Origin: SAT2750 sp964476375
Lineage (GTDB): Bacteria; Planctomycetota; Planctomycetia; Pirellulales; Pirellulaceae
Reading direction: 5' to 3'
Length of the DNA: 42,279 bases
NCBI GenBank assembly: GCA_964476375.1
Contig: CAYYZW010000297.1
Span: forward strand, 1 to 42,279
Within the stretch, counting starts at the first letter, position 1. Each line of letters begins with the position of its first letter. This document shows, piece after piece, positions 1 through 8,004 of this stretch. The notes under the pieces were generated by a model. That model was not told the origin of the DNA, did no database searches, and was given only the letters and a program-made list of their open reading frames with translations. A program made the position numbers and the translations under genes.

Positions 1-561
1 GTTCTGAACACGGAAAACCACCATCGTGTTATCCATCATCGCCTGGGCCAGTGCCGGTGGACGATTGTTGCGCTCGGCCAGGCTGCGGATCCTGGTACTC
101 AGATCACTGCGTATTTTCTCCGGCACCAGTTCGAACTGGCCAAACTCGTTGGCATAGATCGGGCCGGCATCACCGAAGCGGGCATTCGGATGCATAACGA
201 TCTGGTCCGCTCCCAGCGACATGATCGCCGCGCCGCTCAGTGCCATCTCGGGAACCCAGGCAACGGTGGTCGCAAAGTTGACTGCCTCGAGCATCTCGGC
301 ACACCGAAAACTGGACTCCACCTCCCCTCCCGGACTGTTAATTTCAACCACCACCAGGTCCGCCCCCATTTTCCGTGCCCGCTCCAGCTGGCGTTCCAGG
401 ACCTTCTCTGTAAAGGGAAAGATCGGGCCGTCAAAACGGATCAGGACACCCTGCTTGGGCGCCTGTTTCTGGGCGCAGACCTCGGCACGCGGGCAGGCCA
501 GCGAGCCGGCCAGCATCGCCAGCACAAGGAGTTGCCGGAAAATCCAGGGGGTCGATAACAT
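1..561 (-). CDS. NfeD/ClpP-class serine protease-like protein (5' part, runs off the window)
   Basis: Reading the minus strand from the ATG at 561 gives 187 codons with no stop before the window edge, so only the N-terminal part is present. A signal peptide (about residues 1-31, hydrophobic core LLVLAMLAGSLA) is followed by a ClpP-class fold: GVLIRFDGPI, a beta-strand with VVVEINSPGGEVES, then EMALSGAAIMSLGAD, where the Ser of LSGAA is the likely nucleophile, and MHPNARFGDAGPI. This pattern matches membrane-bound NfeD/SppA-type proteases, which cleave membrane or stomatin-like partners on the outer face of the membrane. The C-terminal membrane and OB-fold part would lie outside the window. 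No clear Shine-Dalgarno sequence precedes the ATG. The next gene upstream is divergent (dgcN). Confidence 0.75.
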   Translation of the reverse strand, partial: MLSTPWIFRQLLVLAMLAGSLACPRAEVCAQKQAPKQGVLIRFDGPIFPFTEKVLERQLERARKMGADLVVVEINSPGGEVESSFRCAEMLEAVNFATTVAWVPEMALSGAAIMSLGADQIVMHPNARFGDAGPIYANEFGQFELVPEKIRSDLSTRIRSLAERNNRPPALAQAMMDNTMVVFRVQN

Positions 562-740
562 GGCAGACAAGAACCGGGGGGAACGGCAGAAGGAAAGAAC
601 CGCTCCATTATAGGTGATCGACAATTCCCGTGGGTTCTGGTGACCCCGGCGGGTGGTCGATATATTCGAGCAAGCAGCGGGGGAAGGAATCCGGCTTGCG
701 CGGTCCCCGCTCTTTATATATCCCCTCAAGGAACTGAAGC

Positions 741-1793
741 ATGTCACGAAAAATGGTCATACTGACCGAAGGCCATTCCAATCCTCACACTGCCAAGACC
801 GCCTGCAGCGTGATCCGCTACCGCCGGGAGGAGGTCCTGGCTGTGCTCGACAGCACCCAGGCTGGCGAGGACTGCAACGGTGCCCTGGGAGTGCCGCCGG
901 GGGTCTCGTTTATTGCCAGCCTGGATGAAGCCCCCGGGGCCAACACACTATTGATCGGTATCGCCCCTCCTGGTGGAAAGATCCCCGACGCCTGGCGAAA
1001 AATCGTTCTCTTGGCCATTGAACGGGGTATGGATGTCGTCTCCGGCCTGCACGATTTTATTTCCGAGGACGAGCAGTTCTCCAGTGCCGCCCGGCACCAG
1101 AACGTGCAACTGGTCGATGTCCGCAAGACCGATTTAACGACGATCGCCCGCAGGCCGGGGTTTCGTGAAGGGTGTTTCCGTGTCCATACCGTGGGACATG
1201 ACTGCAGCGTGGGAAAAATGGTCAGTGCCATCGAGATCACCAACGGGCTCAAGGCTCGCGGGCATGATGCCAAGTTCCTGGCGACAGGCCAGACCGGCAT
1301 CATGGTCGAAGGAGATGGATACCCGATGGACCGGGTGATCGCCGATTTTGTCAGTGGAGCGACCGAGCGACTGGTGCTTGAAAACGAACAACATGACATC
1401 CTGGTCGTTGAGGGCCAGGGAAGCCTGGTGCACCCGTCCTATTCTGCTGTCACGCTCGGCATCCTGCACGGGGCCCTGCCCCATGCCCTGGTTCTCTGTT
1501 TCGAGGTCGGCAGGGAGGGAATCACCGGCGTGGAGCATGTCACCATTCCCTCGCTCCCCCGGATCATCGAGATCAACGAGATGATGGCGGGGCTCTGCCA
1601 TCCCTGCCCGGTCGTGGCAGTTGCGATGAACGGTCGACGCATCAAGGCGGAGGACGCTGAAGTGCATCGCCAGCAGGTGGAGGAGGAGTTACAGCTTCCG
1701 GTGGCGGATATCTTCCGGGATGGGCCCGGTCGCATTATCGACGCGGTCGAACAGGCACGGCAGCAGTGGCTTGCCGGGGGCGGTGCGGACTGA
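741..1793 (+). CDS. dgcN: DUF1611 family protein, DgcN-type D-glutamate N-acetyltransferase
   Basis: This 350-residue protein has the DUF1611 layout: an N-terminal Rossmann-like domain (about 1-130; IGIAPPGGKIP, VVSGLHDF) and a C-terminal P-loop-like domain starting at VHTVGHDCSVGKM (about 152-164), followed by FLATGQTGIM and ILVVEGQGSLVHP. DUF1611 proteins of the DgcN type were described as N-acetylating D-glutamate, after which the enolase-superfamily enzyme DgcA racemises N-acetyl-D-glutamate to the L form. The next gene is such an enolase-superfamily epimerase, and its ATG shares one base with this TGA (TGATG at 1791-1795), which implies translational coupling. AAGGA lies nine bases before the ATG at 741. 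The family call is firm; the exact substrate is inferred from family and context. Confidence 0.82.
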   Translation: MSRKMVILTEGHSNPHTAKTACSVIRYRREEVLAVLDSTQAGEDCNGALGVPPGVSFIASLDEAPGANTLLIGIAPPGGKIPDAWRKIVLLAIERGMDVVSGLHDFISEDEQFSSAARHQNVQLVDVRKTDLTTIARRPGFREGCFRVHTVGHDCSVGKMVSAIEITNGLKARGHDAKFLATGQTGIMVEGDGYPMDRVIADFVSGATERLVLENEQHDILVVEGQGSLVHPSYSAVTLGILHGALPHALVLCFEVGREGITGVEHVTIPSLPRIIEINEMMAGLCHPCPVVAVAMNGRRIKAEDAEVHRQQVEEELQLPVADIFRDGPGRIIDAVEQARQQWLAGGGAD

Positions 1794-2833
1794 TGGAATT
1801 GATCCTGCACCGCTTCGAACTTCCCCTGCAACATACCTTTACCATCTCTCGTGGGTCGGTCGATGTGCAGGAAACCCTGGTGGTTGAATTGCGCCACCAG
1901 GGCCAGGCTGGATTTGGGGAGGCCACCACCAACTCCTATTACAATGCCACCCTCTCGCAGATGGTGGCAGACCTCCGCCGTATCGAACCGTTGATCGAGA
2001 ATGCAACGCCGGAGGATCCGGAACAGTTCTGGCAGCTGGCCCAGGGGGAACTGGCCGACAACCCCTTCGCGCACTGTGCCCTCGACATGGCGATGTATGA
2101 TCTCTGGGGCAAGACCCGGGGGGAACCTGTCTACCGGCTGTGGGGCCTCTCGACCGATTCAGTGCCGGCAAGCAACTACACGATTGGCATCGATTCGATC
2201 GACGTGATGGTCGATAAAATGCAGCAACATGCCGGCTGGCCAATCTACAAGATCAAGCTGGGGACGGCCCATGACCTGGACATTATCCGTGCGCTCCGCG
2301 AGAAGAGTGGTGCCATCTTCCGGGTCGATGCCAACTGTGCCTGGTCCGTGGAAGAGACCATCGAAAACTCGCGGGCAATGAAGGAACTGGGGGTGGAGTT
2401 TATCGAGCAGCCACTGCCGGCCGAGCAGTGGAAAGAGATGCCACACGTCAAGCAGCATTCAGCCCTGCCGCTGGTGGCCGATGAAAGCTGCATCGTGGAG
2501 GAGGATGTAGAACGCTGCGCCGCGGGTTTTGACGTGATTAACATCAAGCTGGTGAAGTGTGCCGGGCTGACACCTGCCCGGCGGATGATCCAGCATGCAA
2601 GACAACTGGGCCTGAAAGTAATGGTTGGCTGCATGACTGAATCGACCGTGGGCATTTCCGCCATTGCCCAGCTCCTGCCCATGCTGGACTATGTCGACAT
2701 GGATGGTGCCGCCCTGCTGGCAAAGGATATTGCCGACGGAGCCAGGGTCATCCAGGGGATCTGCCATTATCCCGATCTGCCAGGATGTGGCGTCCACCTG
2801 CACCGGGAGAGCCGGATCACGGGCACGCTGTGA
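1793..2833 (+). CDS. dgcA: Enolase-superfamily epimerase, DgcA / L-Ala-D/L-Glu epimerase type
   Basis: The protein (346 residues) is a mandelate racemase/muconate-lactonizing-type enolase-superfamily member. Visible catalytic elements are the KxK motif in YKIKLGT, the metal ligands in FRVDANCAW, FIEQPLP and LVADESC, and the second acid/base lysine in NIKLVKCAGLTP, the pattern of dipeptide epimerases. Beside a DUF1611 gene the best match is DgcA, N-acetyl-D-glutamate racemase; a role as muropeptide L-Ala-D/L-Glu epimerase is the alternative. Both would recover D-glutamate from peptidoglycan or the environment. The ATG at 1793 overlaps the dgcN stop by one base and fits the family N-terminus (MELILHRFELPL). 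A GTG at 1766 would add nine unsupported residues. Confidence 0.85.
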   Translation: MELILHRFELPLQHTFTISRGSVDVQETLVVELRHQGQAGFGEATTNSYYNATLSQMVADLRRIEPLIENATPEDPEQFWQLAQGELADNPFAHCALDMAMYDLWGKTRGEPVYRLWGLSTDSVPASNYTIGIDSIDVMVDKMQQHAGWPIYKIKLGTAHDLDIIRALREKSGAIFRVDANCAWSVEETIENSRAMKELGVEFIEQPLPAEQWKEMPHVKQHSALPLVADESCIVEEDVERCAAGFDVINIKLVKCAGLTPARRMIQHARQLGLKVMVGCMTESTVGISAIAQLLPMLDYVDMDGAALLAKDIADGARVIQGICHYPDLPGCGVHLHRESRITGTL

Positions 2834-2932
2834 CGCCCTGCCGGCACGCCCTGACAAGCCACGAGGCAATCTGGGAGTTTCGCTGCATCCGGAATCGGTT
2901 AGCCTGCATCCTGGCTTCTGGAGGGCATGGGC

Positions 2933-4054
2933 ATGGGCACACAGGCACCGACCGAGGATGAGTTGCGAGCCAGCATCCAGCTTTCGCTCCTGGAGGGTAT
3001 TGGCCCACGCCGCTTTGCCCAGCTGGTCACTCATTTTGGTTCGGCACGCCAGGTCCTGGAACAACCAGGTGACCGGCTTGCCGGGGTCACGTCCCTGCAG
3101 CCACACCAGCTCTCCAAACTGCATAGCCCGGCCAACCATGCTCAAGCTGCGGAGATCCTTGCCCACTGTGGTCGCTCCAGAACTCGTATCCTGATCTCCC
3201 AATCCCAGGATTATCCTGCCCTGCTCCGGGAAATCCACGATCCGCCCCCCGTCCTGTACATCCGCGGGAACCGCCTGCCCCGGGATGACCTGGCGATCGC
3301 CATCGTGGGCACCCGATTCGCCACGCCTTACGGACTGGAAATGGCACGGCGTCTCTCCACAGCCGCCGTCCAGCGGGGATTCACGGTGGTCAGTGGCCTG
3401 GCCAGGGGTATTGACGGCATCGCCCACGACGCGGCGATCCGTACCGGGGGCCGCACAATTGCCGTACTGGGCAGCGGCGTGGAGCGAATTTACCCGGCCG
3501 AGCACACCACGCTTGCCGGCCAGGTTATCGAATCGGGCATGCTGGTAAGTGAACATCCCCCTCACGCTGCTCCCACGGCCGGGGCATTCCCACGTCGGAA
3601 CCGCCTGATCAGTGGCATGACCCTGGGCCTGATCGTGGTCGAGGCACCCGGTCGATCCGGCGCCCTGATCACGGCCCGGCTTGCCCTGGAACAGGGCCGC
3701 GAGGTTTTTTCTGTCCCGGGACCGATCAACCAGAAAAGCAGCCGTGGCTGTCACCAGCTGATTCGGGAGGGGGCCGTGCTGATCGAATCCCTGGACGATG
3801 TAATCGAGGAACTGGGGCCGCTGGCATGGGAGACCCAGGATTCCAGGGGCCAAGACATTCGCCATCCTGCCGAAATGAACCTGAATGACCTGGAACGGCA
3901 GATCCTGGCCACGGTGGAAACCCACCCGACATCCATCGACCAGGTTATCCGCTCCAGCGGGGTTCCTGCCGCACAGGTCCTCTCGATCCTGAGTGTCCTG
4001 GAGGTCCGCCGGTTGATCTGCCGCGAACCTGGCCAGCAGGTAAGGCGAACCTAG
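2933..4054 (+). CDS. dprA: DNA-processing protein DprA
   Basis: DprA/Smf loads RecA onto incoming single-stranded DNA during natural transformation. The protein (373 residues) shows an N-terminal helix-hairpin-helix/SAM-like segment (LLEGIGPRRFAQLVTHFGS), the Rossmann-fold core with GLARGIDGIAHDAAI, VLGSGVERIYPAEH, SEHPPHAAP, FPRRNRLISGM and VVEAPGRSGALITARLALE, and a C-terminal winged helix (about the last 65 residues). GGAGGG at 2920-2925 is seven bases before the ATG at 2933 but only one base before the ATG at 2927, so 2933 is the better start. The gene ends against a convergent gene: the palindrome CTAG at 4051-4054 supplies TAG stops on both strands. Confidence 0.95.
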   Translation: MGTQAPTEDELRASIQLSLLEGIGPRRFAQLVTHFGSARQVLEQPGDRLAGVTSLQPHQLSKLHSPANHAQAAEILAHCGRSRTRILISQSQDYPALLREIHDPPPVLYIRGNRLPRDDLAIAIVGTRFATPYGLEMARRLSTAAVQRGFTVVSGLARGIDGIAHDAAIRTGGRTIAVLGSGVERIYPAEHTTLAGQVIESGMLVSEHPPHAAPTAGAFPRRNRLISGMTLGLIVVEAPGRSGALITARLALEQGREVFSVPGPINQKSSRGCHQLIREGAVLIESLDDVIEELGPLAWETQDSRGQDIRHPAEMNLNDLERQILATVETHPTSIDQVIRSSGVPAAQVLSILSVLEVRRLICREPGQQVRRT

Positions 4055-5253
4055 TAAGCTTCCTGGAGAATCCCCAGCACATCGTCCAGGGTCGCTGGGC
4101 GGGGATTCAGCCAGAAAAGCCGCTGGATCGCAAACGTCTTTTCGGCAAACATCGGAAGCTGGTCCTCGCTTCCCCCCAGCTCCCGGATCCGAAGCGGGAT
4201 ACCGATCTGCTCACGCAGTTCCTCGACCCGCTCGATTCCCTTGTCGCCGGCCTCCTGCTCGGTCATCCCTGATGTGTCGACTCCCAACAGCCCGGCGATG
4301 CGGGCAAATGCGGATTCTCGTGCCGGCCTGTTGAACTTCATCACGTACGGCAGAAGTAAACCATTGCCTGCCCCATGGGAACAGTGCAGCACACCCCCAA
4401 GCGGGTATTCCAGTGCGTGCACCAGGGCCACGCCACTGTTGGAAAAAGCCATTCCGGCCAGGGTCGCAGCCAGTGCCATCTGATCCCTGGCCTGCTCGTC
4501 GGCATCGTTGACAGCGGCTACCAGGTTGAGCCCGATCAGCTCGATTGCTTTTTCCGCCAGGCAATCCGCCAGGGGAAAACTCCCCATGTAAGCAGACATC
4601 TCACCAGGCGGGACCACCAGCCTGTTGTATTGCACCGCCGTGTATGCCTCGATGGCATGGGTCAGGGCGTCGATCCCGCTATCGGCAGCTACCTGGCGTG
4701 GGCAGCTGTAGCTCAGCTGAGGATCGACCAGAGCCAGTCCCGGTCGCAGGTAATTGCTCTGCGTGCTTACCTTGATCTGGTTGGCCCTGTCCGTCAGCAC
4801 AGCACTATGCGAGACCTCACTACCGGTTCCGGAGGTGGTGGGAATACAGACCAGCGGCATCACCGGCCCCGGGACCTTGTCCATGCCAAAATAACTGCTC
4901 GCCTCCCCCCCGTGCGTCTGGACGGCGGCGGCGATCTTGGCCAGGTCCATATTGCTCCCACCCCCCAGGCCAATGATGACATCAGGCTGGCACCGGGCAG
5001 CACGCTCGATCACCCGGGTGGCCGTCTCGATCGACGGTTCCGCTTCCCCTTCCTCAAAAAGCTCTATCTGGCAACCTGCTTCCCGCAGCGGACCAGCCAC
5101 CATCTCGACCAGCCCGGCTTCCACCAGGTTGGCATCGGTCACCAGCAATGCTCGCTGCCAGCCTGCCCCTGACGTTTCAGCGGCAAGTTGCCCGACCGCT
5201 CCCCGGCCAAAAGTCAACTGACCGGACGTGTAAAAACTCCAGCTCTTGTCCAT
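4051..5253 (-). CDS. Iron-containing (type III) alcohol dehydrogenase
   Basis: A full-length 400-residue member of the Fe-dependent alcohol dehydrogenase family, which interconverts alcohols and aldehydes with NAD(P)H. The nucleotide-binding loop is LGGGSNMDLAK (about 96-106), followed by CIPTTSGTGSEVS. Predicted metal ligands are Asp195 and His199 (DSGIDALTHAIEAY) and His279 and His293 (VHALEYPLGGVLHCSHG), with the usual 13-residue spacing between the two histidines. It is the last gene of a minus-strand run (ferredoxin, PII, 87-residue unknown, ADH) and starts six bases after the preceding stop. Substrate cannot be told from sequence; butanol, 1,3-propanediol or lactaldehyde-type activities are all found in the family. 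Confidence 0.9.
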   Translation of the reverse strand: MDKSWSFYTSGQLTFGRGAVGQLAAETSGAGWQRALLVTDANLVEAGLVEMVAGPLREAGCQIELFEEGEAEPSIETATRVIERAARCQPDVIIGLGGGSNMDLAKIAAAVQTHGGEASSYFGMDKVPGPVMPLVCIPTTSGTGSEVSHSAVLTDRANQIKVSTQSNYLRPGLALVDPQLSYSCPRQVAADSGIDALTHAIEAYTAVQYNRLVVPPGEMSAYMGSFPLADCLAEKAIELIGLNLVAAVNDADEQARDQMALAATLAGMAFSNSGVALVHALEYPLGGVLHCSHGAGNGLLLPYVMKFNRPARESAFARIAGLLGVDTSGMTEQEAGDKGIERVEELREQIGIPLRIRELGGSEDQLPMFAEKTFAIQRLFWLNPRPATLDDVLGILQEAY

Positions 5254-5259
5254 GGCCGG

Positions 5260-5523
5260 TCAGGGACTCCTGTTGATCAGGTTATTGATCCAGTGGGCCA
5301 CGGTCTCCGGGTTGTCCTGCTGGAGAAAATGATCGATCAACGCCGGCTTGGCCCCCAGTTTTTCCAGGTGGCCGGAGAGCGACTCCCAGTGCCGCTGCCG
5401 CTTCTTGCCCGTGGCAAGGTACAGTTCGGTCACCAGTTCCTGGGCACGCTGCAGGGCAATGGCATCGCGATTCTTATAGTAATCACGAATCACCCTGTTC
5501 TGGTATTTCGAGCGCTCTTTCAT
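5260..5523 (-). CDS. Small conserved-looking protein of unknown function (87 aa)
   Basis: I do not recognise this family. The protein is a soluble, charged, helical 87-residue polypeptide: a basic N-terminus (KERSKYQNRVIRDYYKNRD), a central helix with AQELVTELYLATGKKRQR, and a C-terminal segment ending WINNLINRSP. It has no cysteine, signal peptide or membrane helix. It lies 42 bases after the PII gene and six bases before the alcohol dehydrogenase in the same direction, so it is very likely co-transcribed with them and could be a partner of one of them. Coding is supported by its operon position and tight spacing rather than by homology. Confidence 0.6.
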   Translation of the reverse strand: MKERSKYQNRVIRDYYKNRDAIALQRAQELVTELYLATGKKRQRHWESLSGHLEKLGAKPALIDHFLQQDNPETVAHWINNLINRSP

Positions 5524-5565
5524 CGTCCTCTTTCTGCCATCTCGTCGCGGAGCTTCGTGAGCGGC

Positions 5566-5895
5566 TTAGCCCGCCGGATCATCCCTGGCAGGAAGTTCTG
5601 CTTCTGCCGCCGGCATCACGAAGATCTTCCCATCTCCCATGCGGCCGGTCTGGGCAATCGACTCCACCTTGTTGATGATTTCCTCGACCCGCATGTCATC
5701 CACCCACATGATAATCTCGACCTTGGGAAGGAAAGCGGTTGCATACTCGCTATCCCCGTACTGGTCGAGGTAACTTTTCTGGCGACCATAACCCTTCACC
5801 TCGCGCACCTGGAGTGCTTCAAGCGGAGCACGTTCCAAGCCCTCGACGACTTTCTCTGCAAGATGAGGCTTGACGATGGCTATGATCTGTTTCAC
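5566..5895 (-). CDS. PII-family signal transduction protein
   Basis: PII trimers bind ATP/ADP and 2-oxoglutarate and control nitrogen or carbon metabolism by touching target proteins through the T-loop. The 109-residue protein aligns with GlnB along its length: VKGYGRQKSY at the base of the T-loop, a tyrosine at position 51 (DSEYATAF), the site uridylylated in enterobacteria, and the second PII signature TGRMGDGKIFV. The extreme C-terminus (AEAELPARDDPAG) departs from the usual RIRTGE arginine pair, so nucleotide contacts may differ. The gene follows a 2Fe-2S ferredoxin by 15 bases and precedes an unknown protein and an alcohol dehydrogenase. No amtB, glnA or glnD lies in the window, so a specialised paralogue is possible. 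Confidence 0.88.
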   Translation of the reverse strand: MKQIIAIVKPHLAEKVVEGLERAPLEALQVREVKGYGRQKSYLDQYGDSEYATAFLPKVEIIMWVDDMRVEEIINKVESIAQTGRMGDGKIFVMPAAEAELPARDDPAG

Positions 5896-5910
5896 GGCAA
5901 TGCCGGAGGA

Positions 5911-6303
5911 TCAACTAAAGAAGTTTTCACCGAAGAGATCAATCTCCGGCCCAGTCTCGACCTCGATGTCCCCGTGGACCCGGACCATGCAGGCAAGCCG
6001 CATCGTATCCTCGTTTCCGACGAAGGCCATGCAGGGCAAAGGATCTGGCACGGGCAAGTACTTGAATTTCATTTTTTCACGTACCGTCATGCTGTTACAG
6101 TTCTCGGCACCCTTGGTGATATTCACCCGGCAGGTTCCACACATCCCCAGTCCATGACAGTTCATGAACTTGTTGAGCGTGGCGCCAAAACCATTGAATC
6201 CCTGGTTGGTATTGATGCTCACTCGCCCGCATTCCTTACGCAGGCTGGCCCCCTCGGGCACATCAATCTCAATATTTTCCTTGATGAATTTGACCTTTGG
6301 CAT
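5911..6303 (-). CDS. 2Fe-2S ferredoxin
   Basis: Soluble electron carrier of 130 residues with a beta-grasp ferredoxin fold. The cluster ligands are Cys49, Cys55, Cys58 (CHGLGMCGTC, C-x5-C-x2-C) and Cys105 (RLACMVRVHGDIEV). The five-residue first spacing is adrenodoxin-like, but the 46-residue gap before the last ligand is longer than the roughly 36 of adrenodoxin, leaving room for an extra loop (70-100). The ATG at 6303 is preferred because GGAG lies about eight bases upstream and MPKVKFIKENIEIDV is a normal ferredoxin N-terminus; a TTG at 6324 would add seven residues. It heads the minus-strand run with PII and the alcohol dehydrogenase. Confidence 0.88.
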   Translation of the reverse strand: MPKVKFIKENIEIDVPEGASLRKECGRVSINTNQGFNGFGATLNKFMNCHGLGMCGTCRVNITKGAENCNSMTVREKMKFKYLPVPDPLPCMAFVGNEDTMRLACMVRVHGDIEVETGPEIDLFGENFFS

Positions 6304-6369
6304 CCCTGGTCTCCGCGCGGGCAATCCTCAAACAAGTAGCTTTTACCGGATGCTACCGACAACGTTCAC

Positions 6370-6397
6370 AATGTACCGTTCCACGCTGGAAAGGCAA
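6370..6397 (-). promoter_or_regulatory. Possible sigma-70 promoter for the ferredoxin-PII operon
   Basis: On the minus strand TTGCCT (6392-6397) and TACATT (6370-6375) are separated by 16 bases, about 65 bases before the ferredoxin ATG. Each box matches consensus at four of six positions, so this is only a candidate. Confidence 0.3.
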
Positions 6398-6424
6398 GAC
6401 GAGTGCCTGACGGAGAACTGGCGT

Positions 6425-6452
6425 CTGACAATCGTGCACTTTCTGTCATAAT
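6425..6452 (+). promoter_or_regulatory. Candidate sigma-70 promoter for hisS
   Basis: CTGACA (6425-6430) and CATAAT (6447-6452) are separated by 16 bases and each matches consensus at five of six positions. It lies about 80 bases before the hisS ATG in the divergent ferredoxin/hisS intergenic region. Confidence 0.45.
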
Positions 6453-6535
6453 AACGGTCCCTACTGAACCTGGACTGCCTGGCACCGGTCATTTCATCCA
6501 GCGCCACGACCCGGTCGACCCCTATTTTGCCTGCC

Positions 6536-7885
6536 ATGGATAACAGCCAGCCTCAACGGATTGAGCCACGTACCCTGAAGGGATTCAGGGACTTCCTTCC
6601 GGAGGGGATGATCCCCCGGGAAAAGATGATTGATACGGCTCGACAGGTCTACCGGTCTTTCGGATTCAGCCCCATCGACACGCCGGCACTGGAATACCTG
6701 GAAATCCTCACCGGCAAGGGAAGCGAGGAGACGGACCGGCAGCTTTACCGTTTCCAGGATCATGGTGGACGTGACGTCGGCATGCGGTTTGACCTGACCG
6801 TCCCCCTGGCCCGTTTTGCAGCCCAGCACATGCACAGCCTGGGAATGCCGTTCAAGCGATACCATATCGCCACGGTCTGGCGCGGAGAGAATACCCAGCG
6901 AGGCCGGTACCGGGAGTTCATGCAGTGTGATTTTGATACGATCGGCAGTCTCTCGGTCGCCACCGACATCGAGACCGGCCTGGTGATTCATGATCTGCTG
7001 GTCGCTCTCGGATTCGAGCAGTTCACGATCCGTCTGAACAATCGTGAAGTCCTCAATGGACTCCTGGAAAAGCTTGGCCTGGTGGAAAAGGCGACATCGA
7101 TCCTGCGCAGTCTCGACAAGCTGTCAAAAATTGGCCCCGAGAAGGTTGCCGCGGAGATGGTCAGCTCGGCCGGAACCAGCAGCGAGCAGGCAGCCGAGGT
7201 ACTGAAACTCTCGGCACTCTCCGGTTCCAACGACCAGGTGCTCAAGGACCTGGCACCGCTGGTGGCCGGCAACGAGGTCGGGGAGATGGGCCTGGACCGA
7301 CTGGCCCGTATTCTCTCGGGCCTCCAGGCTGCCGGGGTGCCCGGGTCACGTATTCAGCTCGATGTCTCCATCGCCCGCGGACTGGACTACTATACCGGTG
7401 CCATTTACGAGACCTTCCTGGATGACCTGCCGGATATTGGCAGCATCTGCTCGGGCGGCCGATACGACAACCTGGCCGAACTCTACACCAAGCAGCATTT
7501 ACCTGGTATCGGTGCGTCACTGGGCCTGGACCGCCTGCTGGCCGCCATGCAGGAACTCGGAAAGATCGAAAAGGTCCGGACGCCGGCCGACGTGCTGATC
7601 ACCTGTTTCGACTCCGACCAACTGGAGCGTTACCTGCAGATTGCATCTCTTCTTCGCTCTGCCGGAATTGCCGTGGAATTGTACCCGGACAGCAAGAAAC
7701 TCGGGCAGCAGCTCAAGTACGCTGACCAGAGAGGCTACCAGCTGGCAGTCATTGCCGGTCCGGACGAGCTCTCACAAGATGCCTGCCAGGTGAAAGACCT
7801 GCGAAGCGGTGAAAGCAGTCAAAAAAGCCTGGACCAGGACGGCCGGGAGCTGGTCGATCACATCCGCACGCTGCTCGGTAGCTAA
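6536..7885 (+). CDS. hisS: Histidine-tRNA ligase
   Basis: Class II aminoacyl-tRNA synthetase that charges tRNA-His in the cytoplasm; 449 residues, a normal length. The N-terminus (RTLKGFRDFLPEGM) is typical. Motif 2 reads RGENTQRGRYREFMQCDFD, the histidine-specific motifs are ARGLDYYTGAIYE and CSGGRYDNL, and motif 3 is GIGASLGLDRLLAAM. The C-terminal anticodon-binding domain (about 350-449) starts near ADVLITCFD. The ATG at 6536 is used; a TTG at 6527 would add MPA. It is transcribed divergently from the ferredoxin operon. Confidence 0.97.
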   Translation: MDNSQPQRIEPRTLKGFRDFLPEGMIPREKMIDTARQVYRSFGFSPIDTPALEYLEILTGKGSEETDRQLYRFQDHGGRDVGMRFDLTVPLARFAAQHMHSLGMPFKRYHIATVWRGENTQRGRYREFMQCDFDTIGSLSVATDIETGLVIHDLLVALGFEQFTIRLNNREVLNGLLEKLGLVEKATSILRSLDKLSKIGPEKVAAEMVSSAGTSSEQAAEVLKLSALSGSNDQVLKDLAPLVAGNEVGEMGLDRLARILSGLQAAGVPGSRIQLDVSIARGLDYYTGAIYETFLDDLPDIGSICSGGRYDNLAELYTKQHLPGIGASLGLDRLLAAMQELGKIEKVRTPADVLITCFDSDQLERYLQIASLLRSAGIAVELYPDSKKLGQQLKYADQRGYQLAVIAGPDELSQDACQVKDLRSGESSQKSLDQDGRELVDHIRTLLGS

Positions 7886-7898
7886 GCACCAACCTCTC

Positions 7899-7928
7899 TT
7901 GACCTCTTCCGCCAAACCCGCCTATGCT
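7899..7928 (+). promoter_or_regulatory. Candidate sigma-70 promoter before the DegT-family gene
   Basis: TTGACC (7899-7904, five of six) and TATGCT (7923-7928, four of six) with an 18-base spacer lie in the 119-base hisS/aminotransferase gap, 76 bases before the ATG at 8005. Confidence 0.4.
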
Positions 7929-8004
7929 CCCGTCTTCCATGGGCCGGAAAGGGAAAGCCGGCCAGTGATTTCTGTGCATCATGTAACGGCAGGGAGGCCG
8001 CCTA

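Noticed and set aside
2459..3925. 488-codon open frame on the minus strand
   Set aside because: It is antisense to the end of dgcA and most of dprA, both well-supported, and has the low-complexity composition of a shadow frame in GC-rich DNA.
5260..5523. The 87-residue protein as a toxin or antitoxin
   Set aside because: No partner of matching type adjoins it and no toxin/antitoxin motif is visible; the neighbours are metabolic genes.
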